This document shows positions 1 through 10,300 of a DNA stretch of 64,000 nucleotides, one piece after another (within the stretch, counting starts at the first letter, position 1; each line of letters starts with the position of its first letter). Below the pieces are notes generated by a model. It did not search any database. It was not told the origin of the DNA and worked only from the letters and a program-made list of their open reading frames with translations. The stretch lies in NCBI RefSeq assembly GCF_004011695.2, contig NC_082408.1, forward strand, positions 47,501-111,500, read 5' to 3'. This stretch comes from Ascochyta rabiei. Lineage: Eukaryota; Ascomycota; Dothideomycetes; Pleosporales; Didymellaceae. The translations under genes were made by a program, and so were the position numbers.

Positions 1-215
1 TGTGGTTGAGCTGAGTAGGTTTGCTGTTAAGCTCACCTGCTCTTCTCATATAAGCTCCGAACAGATTGGGGGACGATTTTCGCGTCGCGGGGTTCGTGCG
101 GCGGAAAAAATCTCGGAGGTCGGTTTTTTGTATGAGGATCCGGGGAGACCTGCGCAGCTATATACAAACCATAAACCTCTATTCTACGTCGCCCGCCAAT
201 TGGATTTTCGCGATC
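1..215 (+). mobile_element. 3' fragment of a gypsy family A-related element, little mutated
   Basis: This stretch aligns by eye with the 3' untranslated part of gypsy A-1 (about 11775-11995). Both share the segment around TATAAGCTC-GAACAG, the tract reading GCGGGGTTCGTGCGG, and GAGGATCCGGGGAGACCTGC. CpA and CpG sites are largely intact here (for example TTCGCGTCGCGG), while the same positions are mutated in A-2 and A-3, so this copy has largely escaped RIP. The left part lies outside the window and homology fades after about 215. Any open frames here are not expected to be coding, because the matching region in A-1 lies downstream of pol. Confidence 0.7.
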
Positions 216-245
216 GCGTCAATTTTTGAGCTTCCCCAGGCTTCT

Positions 246-603
246 AGCTAGGTCAACCTGGCTGCTAGCCGGAAAATAAGAGGGGGGGGGGGGGGGTACC
301 TACTAGTAGGTTGTGCCACACTACTATTATTTAGGTATCTGGTGCTACTAAATATGACTAGGGTAGTAGTAAGACTACAGTGTATATTAATAGCTGTAAA
401 GATAGAAAGTAAAAAGATTTATAAAAGATTTAAGTATAAGTAGTAGGTATAGATGATTGTTATAGAGCGGTTTAGCAGAAGATTTAGAGGAACAGAGTAG
501 TGTAGCTTTGTAAAACGCTATAAAATATAGGTGACCTATTTACTAGAACAGTCGTCCAATCTGCTAGCTACTCTTAGAATTAAAGTGGTTCAACCTACTA
601 GCA
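246..603. other. AT-rich spacer with a 15-G run
   Basis: No gene is visible. The stretch opens near a run of 15 G (282-296), followed at about 300-317 by an inverted copy of the motif GGCACAACCTACTAG that makes up the neighbouring minisatellite. The rest is TA-rich and looks RIPed. Confidence 0.5.
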
Positions 604-1640
604 GATTCAAAAACCAAAGTGGCACAACCTAGTAGCAGAATCTCGAAATCAACATGGCACAACCTACTAGCAGAATCTCGAAATCAACATGGCACAACCT
701 ACTAGCAGATTCAAAAACCAAAGTGGCACAACCTACTAGCAGAATCTCGAAATCAACATGGCACAACCTACTAGCAGATTCAAAAACCAAAGTGGCACAA
801 CCTACTAGCAGAATCTCGAAATCAACATGGCACAACCTACTAGCAGATTCAAAAACCAAAGTGGCACAACCTACTAGCAGAATCTCGAAATCAACATGGC
901 ACAACCTACTAGCAGAATCTCGAAATCAACATGGCACAACCTACTAGCAGATTCAAAAACCAAAGTGGCACAACCTACTAGCAGAATCTCGAAATCAACA
1001 TGGCACAACCTACTAGCAGAATCTCGAAATCAACATGGCACAACCTACTAGCAGATTCAAAAACCAAAGTGGCACAACCTACTAGCAGAATCTCGAAATC
1101 AACATGGCACAACCTACTAGCAGAATCTCGAAATCAACATGGCACAACCTACTAGCAGAATCTCGAAATCAACATGGCACAACCTACTAGCAGAATCTCG
1201 AAATCAACATGGCACAACCTACTAGCAGATTCAAAAACCAAAGTGGCACAACCTACTAGCAGAATCTCGAAATCAACATGGCACAACCTACTAGCAGATT
1301 CAAAAACCAAAGTGGCACAACCTACTAGCAGAATCTCGAAATCAACATGGCACAACCTACTAGCAGAATCTCGAAATCAACATGGCACAACCTACTAGCA
1401 GATTCAAAAACCAAAGTGGCACAACCTACTAGCAGAATCTCGAAATCAACATGGCACAACCTACTAGCAGATTCAAAAACCAAAGTGGCACAACCTACTA
1501 GCAGAATCTCGAAATCAACATGGCACAACCTACTAGCAGATTCAAAAACCAAAGTGGCACAACCTGCTAGCAGAATCTCGAAATTAACATAGCATAACCT
1601 ACTAGCAGATTCAAAAACTAAAGTGGCACAACCTACTAGC
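604..1640. repeat. Minisatellite of alternating 34-bp and 35-bp units
   Basis: About 30 head-to-tail units occur. Type A (35 bp) carries AGAATCTCGAAATCAACATG and type B (34 bp) carries AGATTCAAAAACCAAAGTGG; both end in the common part GCACAACCTACTAGC. A and B often alternate, giving a 69-bp higher-order unit, with A-A runs in between. Because 69 is 23 codons, A-B runs are open in several frames on both strands, and an A-A step shifts the frame. The central units are almost identical and keep their CpA sites. The last units (about 1575-1640) carry C-to-T changes such as AACATAGCATAACC. Nothing suggests it is translated. Confidence 0.95.
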
Positions 1641-2104
1641 AGATTTGTTTTTTAGAGCGTATCTCCCACTTTAGGCAGTACCTTCCTATCCTTTAGGCGG
1701 TACTCCTAAAACTTTTAGGCAGTACCTCCTAACCTTTATAGGTAGGCTACCTGCTTAGTAGCTGTTATCGGCGCCTCTTTCTATAGCACCTAGGTAGTTT
1801 ACTTATATGTTGCGTAACCTACTAGCAGGAGTAGTATCTTTCTTTCCTTAGTTGTTTATAACCTTCCTAGCGCGCTAGGCGCAACCTACTAGCAGGCCTA
1901 ATGGCACAACCTACTAGCAGGCTCAATGGCACAACCTACTAGCAGATCTTAGCTAGCTGTAGTGTATTGCTAACCTAGGCCAGTTATTATTACTTACTAC
2001 CTTCCTTCTTCCCTCTCTCTTCCCCTTCTATAGGCGCTCTTTTTTAGAAGCTACTAAATAAACAGGGAGGGAGATATCCTATTTTTAACTAAGCTAGTAG
2101 TAGG
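1641..2104. other. Probable rDNA intergenic spacer remnant with short repeats
   Basis: The stretch lies directly beyond the 3' end of the minus-strand 28S relic, where an intergenic spacer would be. It holds three imperfect copies of a roughly 28-bp unit containing TTAGGCAGTACC (about 1672-1735). It also holds four dispersed copies of the minisatellite core AACCTACTAGCAG (about 1815-1828, 1881-1895, 1903-1920, 1928-1945). No gene is visible. The spacer identity is inferred from position only. Confidence 0.45.
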
Positions 2105-3159
2105 CTTACACTTAGCAGCTTCTAACTATAAGGCTACTTAACTGCTTACACAACCTAGCTAGACAACTAAGTTATCTATAAAGGATTTAATCCTACGCAC
2201 TATACAATTGCAATACACCAGCTAGTAACCCTAATTTTAATAAGGCTACTAACGCTAATCTAGTAAGGTTCTAGGCTAAAGGCCTATTTGTATCTGACTA
2301 GTGTAGGCAGAAATCACCCTATTCTAGTATAGATTCTAACTTAGAGGCGTTTATCTATAATCTAGCAGATAGTAGCTTCGCAGTAATACCTGGTTAGACA
2401 GCCGCAAAAACTAATTATTTAAAACTGTAGTTCCTCTTGTACTAAGTAGTATTACTATTAGGGTAAGGTTATTAGTAGGGTAAAACTAACCTGTTATACA
2501 ACAGTCTAAACCTAGCTTACGTTCCTAATTAGTAGGTAAGTAATCTAATGCTTACTAAATTCTACTTTAGTATAATAGGAACAGCTAATATTAAAGGATT
2601 AAAAAGTAACGTTGCTATAAACGCTTAGCTGCTATAAGCCAGTTATCTCTGTATTAACTTTTTTAGCACCTCTAGCTCTAAATTTTAAGGTACTAAAGGA
2701 TTGATAGCCTATACTTTTATAGTTTGTATTCACACTAAAAATTAAAATTAAGGGGACTTTTACTCTTTTACTCTACTAGAAATTTCTGTTCTCTATAAAT
2801 CCCCCTTAGGACACCTGCATTATAGTTTAACAGATGTGCTGCCCTAGCTTAACTCCCTACCTAATAATATCTTTAACCTAGATTAGCCTATAAAGAACCT
2901 TAACGCTAGAAGTTAGACTATAAGGTCTAGCTCCGCTTTATTAAATAAGTAAAAAAACAATAAGGGTAGTGGTATTTCACTAGCGCTAAAGCTCCTACCT
3001 ATTCTATACCCCCTATGTCTTTTTATAATATTAAACTAGAGTTAAGCTTAACAGGGTCTTCTTTCTCCGCTAATTTGGCTAAGCCCGTTCCCTTAGCTGT
3101 AGTTTTGCTAGATAGTAGATAGGGACAGTAGGAATCTTATTAATCTATTTATACGTATT
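2105..3159 (-). pseudogene. RIP-degraded 28S (25S) rRNA gene, 3' part
   Basis: Read on the plus strand this is antisense to the 3' domains of fungal large-subunit rRNA. Landmarks recognisable despite mutation are CAGACAGCCGCAAAAAC (2387-2412 region), the antisense sarcin-ricin loop (2423-2443, TTCCTCTTGTACTAAG), AGGGTAAAACTAACCTG (about 2475), GTTTGTATTCACACT (about 2722) and TTTAACAGATGTGCTGCCC (about 2826). Differences from the standard rRNA are almost all C-to-T or G-to-A, in CpA and CpG contexts, which is the RIP pattern. The gene is not functional. The 3' end is placed near 2105 by comparison with remembered yeast rRNA. Copia-1 interrupts it at 3160, and it resumes after 16840. Confidence 0.9.
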
Positions 3160-3327
3160 TGTTAAATGAAAGGTATTAGAGAAATGGGTTAGGCGATATA
3201 CCTGCCAAGAAACCGTGCAGGGGCCCCCACCAGAACCTAGATAAGACGAAAATCACCCTTACATAGAACAACAACACATTATTAATACAATATTATTAAC
3301 TTATTACTATTACTATCTAATCTAACA
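3160..3327 (+). repeat. 5' LTR of copia-1
   Basis: 168 bp, TGTTAAATGAAAGG to TCTAACA. It differs from the 3' LTR at roughly 15-20 positions, mostly C/T or G/A, which fits RIP after insertion. It contains the conserved block CAGGGGCCCCCACCAGAACC. Confidence 0.93.
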
Positions 3328-3964
3328 ATTAAGAGTCTTACTACTGCTACGATAAGCGCCAATAACAAGCAAAATAGCGACTAGCTAAAGCTAGAGGGAC
3401 GCGACAGTTATTCTTACTAACTTAAGCAAATAGATCCCCTAGTATTGCTAACTTAAGATGCAATGCAAAGCTCTAGAAATCTGGAATATTGTAGACCTAG
3501 AAGGTAACACTTAACTACGCGCAAAGCCTATTAAACTACAACCTCTACTTGTCTTAGAATACAAACAAGCCTCTACTCTAAGGAGCACTTAGGTATTCTC
3601 CTTAACACAAACTATAAGAGGCAATACGCGCGCAACTACATAAGAATTAATTAACCCTATTAATACCTTTATAGTAACAACTAATACCCTAATACAATAC
3701 TTAGAACTCTTAGCAGAAGGAAAGGAAGCATACAACGGCGACGCGTAAGAATTTAAAATAATTTTTAACTTATACAAAATACATAAGTAAAACTACTAAG
3801 ATAAATAGAAATATATAGCTGTAATAATAAAATACTTAAATGCTATAGTTAACCCTTATCTATAAGTAAGCTGCTTTAATAAACATAGCACCCTATAGAC
3901 CTAGATTATAAATATCCAGGCAGCAGTAGGAGTAGATCTTAATAACAAGATTAGAAGGGTATAA
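3328..3964 (+). pseudogene. copia-1 leader and start of gag, broken
   Basis: The leader after the LTR (AGCTAAAGCTAGAGGGACGC, about 3382) is also found in copia-2 at 27818-27837, which confirms family identity. A gag-like frame follows but carries many TAA/TAG codons, and no intact start can be fixed. The coding part is cut at 3964 by gypsy A-1 and resumes at 12392. Assignment to gag is by position and by likeness to copia-2. Confidence 0.6.
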
Positions 3965-3969
3965 GAAAG

Positions 3970-4235
3970 TGTCAGGACTTCTGCTAAGGTAAGATGGCAC
4001 AACCTACTAGTAGTGTCACAACCTACTAGTAGATGTCACAACCTACTAGCAGAACCTTCCTGCTTTCACTAGCAACGCTGTTCCCTTCACTAGCAGAGAG
4101 CTTAGGCCTCGCTACTATAAGTAGGCCTCTCTCTCCGCCCTCTTGTAGCTCTCTGTCTGCTATTTTGTTCACTCTACTTTCGAATCTATCAGTTCACCAG
4201 ATCGCTACTTTTGTGCTTGTGAAGTCTGCCTTACA
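3970..4235 (+). repeat. 5' LTR of gypsy A-1
   Basis: Runs from TGTCAGGACTTCTGC to CTGCCTTACA. The upstream part carries three direct copies of an 18-20-bp motif, (G/C)TCACAACCTACTAG or GGCACAACCTACTAG, at about 3996-4053. The same motif builds the minisatellite at 604-1640. Followed by TAATAGCAGACCTAACAGC, the likely primer-binding area. Confidence 0.95.
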
Positions 4236-4550
4236 TAATAGCAGACCTAACAGCTAAAATTTAGCTTTCTCTCAGGCTTCCGCCTTTGTTAAGCCAGTGG
4301 TTGGCTACTGCTGCTTAAGGTTGTACCGAAGTTTTGGTCTGGTGTGCTATCTCTTTGCTGAGTATTGGCCCCATTCAGAGTCCTTTTCTTAGTCCCTATC
4401 CCCTACCAGCGCGGATAGTGAGTGCCTGTTTTTAAGTACAAATCAGCCTCCCCTGCGCGTCTTCTAAGTACAGATTTCCTGTTCGACGTTTGGTAGGCCA
4501 AATTGTCGCTTTTTTCCAGGTTACAGAGTACTGGCCTGTTGCTTTCCCCC

Positions 4551-4820
4551 GGCGCCTTTTGAGTGGTCCAGCGCTTCCCTTTCGGCGCCTTCTGAGCGGT
4601 CCAGCGCCCTCCTCTTCTGCGCCTTTTGAGTGGTCCAGCGCTTCCCTTTCAGCGCCTTCTGAGCGGTCCAGCGCCCTCCTCTTCTGCGCCTTTTGAGTGG
4701 TCCAGCGCTTCCCCTTCGGCGCCTTCTGAGTGGTCCAGCGCTTCACCTTTAGCGCCTTCTGAGCGGTCTAGCGCCCTGCTTCTTCGATCTATCAGCGCCT
4801 TCTGAGTGGTCCAGCGCCTC
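4551..4820 (+). repeat. GC-rich leader minisatellite of gypsy A-1
   Basis: Eight tandem units of 33/34 bp are built on GCGCCTTTTGAGTGGTCCAGCG and GCGCCTTCTGAGCGGTCCAGCG-like cores, with GGTCCA or GGTCTA at 4565, 4598, 4632, 4665, 4699, 4732, 4765 and 4808. It lies between the 5' LTR and gag. Degraded forms occur at the same place in A-2 and A-3. Open frames across it on both strands are a by-product of the repeat and its lack of stops. Confidence 0.9.
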
Positions 4821-5075
4821 TGAGTATCTTTCCCCTTCCCCCTGCTCCAGAAATGTTTGCTTCTTTGTCTTTCACTAACACATAGTCCTTTCACTACATT
4901 TCACCTTCACTAACGCACAGTACCTTCACGAAACGCTTTTACTACTAAACATCTAGGCCTTACTACTACTTAAGGCACCAGGTGCTCTGCTTTCCCTCCA
5001 ACCACCTACCACTACACTTACCTTTACCAACTCAACTTTCTTAGTTTTCTACCAACATCTTCAATAATTGCGGCT

Positions 5076-7337
5076 ATGTCACTAAACAATAAGAACGATA
5101 TTAAGTCTAACTCTATGCCTCTACTAAGGCCTTCCTCTACTTCTGCAAAGAAAAAGACTTATTGCAGCAAATCTTGCTAACGCTATCCAGAAACTCCTAT
5201 AGATCCTGAGTCTTTCAGTCGTCAGGGTAGTAGTTCTATTTCTAATTGCGTGCGGGACTTCAGCTATGACATACGTAAAAAGGCTGCTACTCTAGGGACC
5301 TCTGTTACGCGCAGCGGCCCTTCAGCTTCATCTGCCGTTCAACCAAAGTCTTAGACACTCCAAGACAAGCAAGCCACTGTCGAAACCGAGGATACTGTCA
5401 CCGAAATTCACCAGCCTAAGCCCCGTTCACCTTAGGAGCAGGCTTCTCTGCAGTAACTCGCTGACGCCACTCTAGGAGTATGGGAATATGAGCCTACTAA
5501 CGCAAGCTAATGGGATGCCTCTACCCCAGCGCCACAATTTCACTACAAGGACTCTATGCGAGCTATCGCCTCTTGAGTCCCCTTAAATGATAGTTCTTCT
5601 TAGCGGTTCTAGCACCTGCCTGCCCACATGGTTAAAAACTTTCCGGCTAAATACCACAGCGTTAATGACTGTCCTTCTGAGTTTCTGGCCACCTTGCTAG
5701 CAGATTTCGGTCTTAAGTCACTTACTTCTCTTATTCAAAATCTGGGACTGCCTTCGCTGTCTGACAACAAACCAGATGGGTATTTCACGCACCTTACCTA
5801 CGGACAGTGCTCAGTTCTATCTGCCCTTCTTCTTAGACTTCTTAACGAGATCAATGGTGGACTTCACAATCTGTCCTAACAACTGAATAACAAGGACCTT
5901 GAGCTGGAGTAAGCTAAGCGCTTTTATACTTAGTTGATTGATTGCTATAACCAGACTGCTACTGAGCTGAATGAACTGCAAGCTGAGTTTGCTTAATATC
6001 AGCAGCAGTCTACTTAACTTGTTTAGCAATACCAACAGCTCAAGCTAAAGGCTGATTAAGGCCTAGCTAAGGAGTATCTAGGAAACCAGGTTGATAACGC
6101 TACTGCCCGGCCTCTATCCCGCTTTGGTCACCTTCTTCGCTCAACTCAGCAGTCCTCTGACGCCCCCAAGACCGAACCACCAGGCTTAGCCGGCGCCTAC
6201 ACTGGCATTCTGTCACAATTAAAGCTTTGTAATAATGCGCCAATTACAATAGACTAATTCCGCACCCTATCAGGACTAATTGAGGCACCTTCTACTTACA
6301 CGCCGCCTGGGAGCACTAATCTAGTAGCTCTGACTTCTTCTCTGGCCAGTGCTTATTAATTTCTTTAGTCCTTAGACTAGTACAACAACTAACTGGACAA
6401 GGCCATAAAGAAGCCTACCTATTTTGCGAGCCCTAAGGACAACTTTAACAATTAGCTATTTAATTGCTTGCACTTTATGCGTGCAAACGGTCAGAACTAT
6501 CAGCACCCTGCGGACTGGGCTGACTTCTTCTTGATCTACACTAAAGAACCCGCCCACGCTCTTCTACAAGATCCCTCTAGTTTTAACTGTTGCTACTCAG
6601 ACCCTATAGATTGCATCTATTGCCTGTAGGAAGTCTATAGAGATAAGGACATCTATAGTTCAGCTGAACGCGCCTTTAACTTGTTTATTTTCCCACAATA
6701 CCCTACTCTAGAGGTTGCTGATGTTGCCATTGCGTTTTTGGTATTTTGCACCAAAATGGAGTATTTCGCTCAGCAGCTTGACTGGTCACCTAAGACTTAT
6801 TACCATCAGCTGCAGGCTAAGCTCCCTGATTTCGCGCGGCGACAGATGGCCAACGTGGCCTGTGACAAATTACTGTCTGGGCTGCGTGACTACTACGACC
6901 GGCTTAACACCTTCTTCTCTAATCACGCCTATATCCCTTCTAAGGTTAACAACAAGGATGCCCTAGGAGATAGGCAGAACTGCTTTGGTCCTTGCAACCG
7001 TCCGGCTACTCGCGAAATCTCTGCCACAGTTTCCCTAGGAACCCCTGCTGTTCAGCAGCCTACGACTGGACAAGAGCATAAGGATACACGCCAGCGTTGA
7101 CCTAAGGAGCCTGGTTCTATAACTAACGCATTCACATGTTTTAATTGTGGAACTAAGGGTTATAAGGCAAATTAATGCCCTGCTCCCCCTAAGCCTAAGA
7201 CTAACGCTACACCGACGGCTATACCTAAGGATTCAGCTACAAACCAACATGTCTCTACTAATTTATTTCCTGTGTCTGACAGTGAAGACGATCAGTTCGA
7301 TTCCTTAGATGAATATGCTTCTGATTCAGAAAACTAG
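5076..7337 (+). pseudogene. gypsy A-1 gag, interrupted by RIP-type stops
   Basis: The frame starts at ATG 5076 in a fair fungal context (CGGCTATGTC) and runs about 750 codons to TAG at 7335. In-frame stops are TAA/TAG where Gln is expected. The longest unbroken piece is 6681-7100. The C-terminal zinc knuckle (about 7136-7175) reads CFNCGTKGY followed by a stop and C: the His of the CCHC motif is Tyr (CAT to TAT), and a following Gln codon has become TAA, both expected from RIP. Pol follows in the -1 frame. Gag would form the retroelement particle; this copy cannot make it. Confidence 0.85.
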
Positions 7338-10300
7338 GCACCTCAGATAATAGTTACCATCTGAGGGCTGTTTCCCAGCAAGTGCGCTCTTCTGACCCTT
7401 TTATACCTTACTTAGGTACTACTGAGGCTAGTTTGATTATCCGTTCAGTCAATACCACCTGGGCAGCTGCCAAGAAACCTGACAAGTCAGGCAGTTAGTT
7501 AGCTTTCCAGGCTTTCTTAGGCCGCAACGAAAACGCTCCTTACAGAATCCGCACACTTGCGGACGATGGCGCAGACACTAGTTTCATCTCTAGCACTTTC
7601 TTAAAGAAAACAGGCGCCCTTCAGCTTATTCCCCTAACTATACCTATCGTTTGTTAGGGATACAACAGTAAACCTGCAGAAACTATTACACATTAAGTAG
7701 AGTTTTACCTCAAAATTGACTCTTATCTCAAGCGTACTAGCGCCTATGTTATAAACAATTATAGATCTTTTTACCTTATCCTTAGATTTCAGTAGAGGGC
7801 TATTTATGACCCTACGATTTCTTGGCGGAACTGCTCTATTACCTTTGCAGATAAGTACTGTGCTAGGCACTGCAACTTAACTCCTTAGGTTCCTGCTTTA
7901 CTTTGTGAAGGTTCCTTGCTGGATGCTAAGCTTCCGCTATCATTGAAATCTAGTTCAAGCGACCGCTACAAAGGGCAATCCACTTAACCTGAATCTATGC
8001 TTTTTAGATTGCCTTATGCCTCTACAACATAAGAAGTGTACAACATCTGATTAATATCAGCTTCTGCAGCGAGATTGTACGGGAAGCGTGCTAGGCACTC
8101 CCTTATCTTACTGCGAAGACTTAACACCACCTCTGCTCAACGCGCCTTAGCAGATGCTGATTTTAACAAGTTCTTTCAACCACCTTAGGATCCGCCACTT
8201 TCAGACTTACTTACTCCTAAGGAGTTAGAGGAACACGCCGATTTTATTCCAACCTTTAATTAAGAAGCTGCCGAAACGCTCCCTAATTATAGCGACTTTG
8301 ACCACAAAATAAAGCTTAAACCAGGCGCCAACCCTCCTAATCATCGCCTTCGACCATTCTCTAGGCAACAAATAGAGGCTATTAAGCACTATATTACAGA
8401 GAATAAGGCACAGGGTTTTATTGAGCGCTGCAACTCCCCTGCTCGAAACAACCTTCTTATTGTTGCTAAACCTGGCAGGGGCCTGCGAGTATGTGTGGAT
8501 TACTGAGAGCTTAACAACGCTACTATTAAGGACCAGTATCCCATTCCTTTCTTTCGCGAAACTATGGCACAACTTAACTAGGCAACTATATTCTCTAAGT
8601 TTGATATTATCTATGCCTTTTATTAAATTTAGATAAAGCCTGGTTCTGAATAGCTTACCGCATTCTCTACACAGAAAGGTACTTACTAGTACAAAGTTAT
8701 ACCCTTCGGCTTATGCAATACCCCAGCCACTTTCTAGCAGGCAATTAACAACTCCTTGTTTGAATACCTTAACTGATTCTGCACCGCATATCTGGACAAC
8801 GTCCTGGTCTTTTCTAACTCCTTAGCCGAACACAAGGAGTACGTCAAGAAAGTTCTTAGCAGACTTAAAGATTAAGGATTTTACGTGGACCCTAAGAAAT
8901 CTGAGTTTTATAAGGAACGCGTCAAGTTCCTAGGTATAATTATCACTAGCAAAGGCGTACAAATGGACCCTGACAAAATCCAAGCTATTTAGGATTAGGA
9001 GATGCCTAAAACGGTACCAGACATTCTCTCCTTCCTTGGCTTCACTAGGTTCTATCGCCATTTTATCAAGGGGTATTCATCAATCGCCCTCCCCTTGACG
9101 CAAGCGGTCAAGTCTACTGTTGTTTCTAAACCCTCTAAAAAGGATCCCTTAGTGATACGACGTTCCGTCCGATACCAGGATTTTGAACCTACCTAGGCCT
9201 ATAAAGACGCCTTTCTTGCCTTAAAGAGCGCCTTCCAGCCGGATATTGTGCTTCAACACTTCAATCCCACCTAACCAGTTGTAATTTGTACTGATTCTTC
9301 CGGCTGGGCTACAGGTGGAGTTATGAAGCAACAGAATTCAAAGGGCGACCTGCAACCTATTGCGTTCTTCTTAAAAAAGCATTTATCTGTAGAGTGTAAT
9401 TACGACATCTACGACATGGAACTTATAGCTATTATTTGCGCCTTCGAAGAATGGGAACTAGAACTCATAGGCTCGCCTTATACAATCTAGGTAATAACTG
9501 ATTATAAGAACCTAGAAACATTTATAAAGACTAAGAAGCTTAACTAGCGCTAAGCTTAATAGTTACTGTTTCTCTCACAGTTTGACTTTAAAATCACTTA
9601 TGCGCCAGGCCCTACGAATAGTGAAGCAGATGCTCTAAGCCGGCGTCCCTAGGACATCCCTAAAGACGAACAGGACACTCGGTTGTCAGACACACACTAA
9701 ATCATCTTAGGCCTACGCAATTTGGATCCAGGATTCACGCCCGCTTTACACGCTACGTTGCAGGCTCTCTCTCTCCTTACTAAGGAACGACCTAGGTTTA
9801 TTTCACTAGAGGTTTGAGCAATAACGACGTTCTGTGCTACTCGAACGCCCTTAGCTGAGCCTGACGACTCGGACGATGACTTCGACCCCATAGACAATGT
9901 TCTTAGGATCTTGCCCCTAGATTTGCCACCTTATCTAGAGGACCCCCGCTCTACTAAAGACATGCTTACTAATGCATATGTAACTGATGCGGCTATATAA
10001 AAAGTGTTTTCTGCCCTAGACAGAAATGACCACAAGCTGAGCTTATAGTTCCGAAAAAACAGCTACTACATCTCTCTGGCTAACTGCCACACCGTCAGCG
10101 AAGGGCCCTCTCAACAGTTATTTCTAGACAAAACCCGGCTTTACATACCCCCTAACGCACAGTTACAACGCCAGATATTCGACTTATGCTATAACCACAA
10201 AATTGCTGGTTATAAAGGTCCTAAGGCTACCTTGTATCTAATAATTAGGCGCTACTATTAGCCTGGCATGCCTTAGTCTATTAAGAAGTATTGTTAAGCC

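Noticed and set aside
629..1592. Open frames of 67-97 codons on both strands repeating a 23-residue unit
   Set aside because: They arise from the 69-bp period of the minisatellite, which contains no stop in several frames. The A-A steps shift the frame and no start context or flanking gene structure supports translation.
604..1640. CRISPR-like array
   Set aside because: Both 'repeat' and 'spacer' portions recur identically in two forms, there are no unique spacers, no cas genes, and the context is a eukaryotic retrotransposon block.
4033..4257. 74-codon frame and its counterparts at 12184, 19521, 39359 and 41301 (minus)
   Set aside because: All sit inside family A LTRs at the same position. 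They are conserved because the LTR is conserved, with different ends outside it.
4432..4894. Open frames with Arg/Gly/Ala-rich repeats on both strands
   Set aside because: They lie in the GC-rich leader minisatellite of gypsy A-1 and reflect its low stop content.
8421..8636. Plus-strand 71-codon frame and the minus-strand 115-codon frame at 8225-8572
   Set aside because: Both are shadows of the gypsy A-1 reverse transcriptase, which reads in another plus frame.
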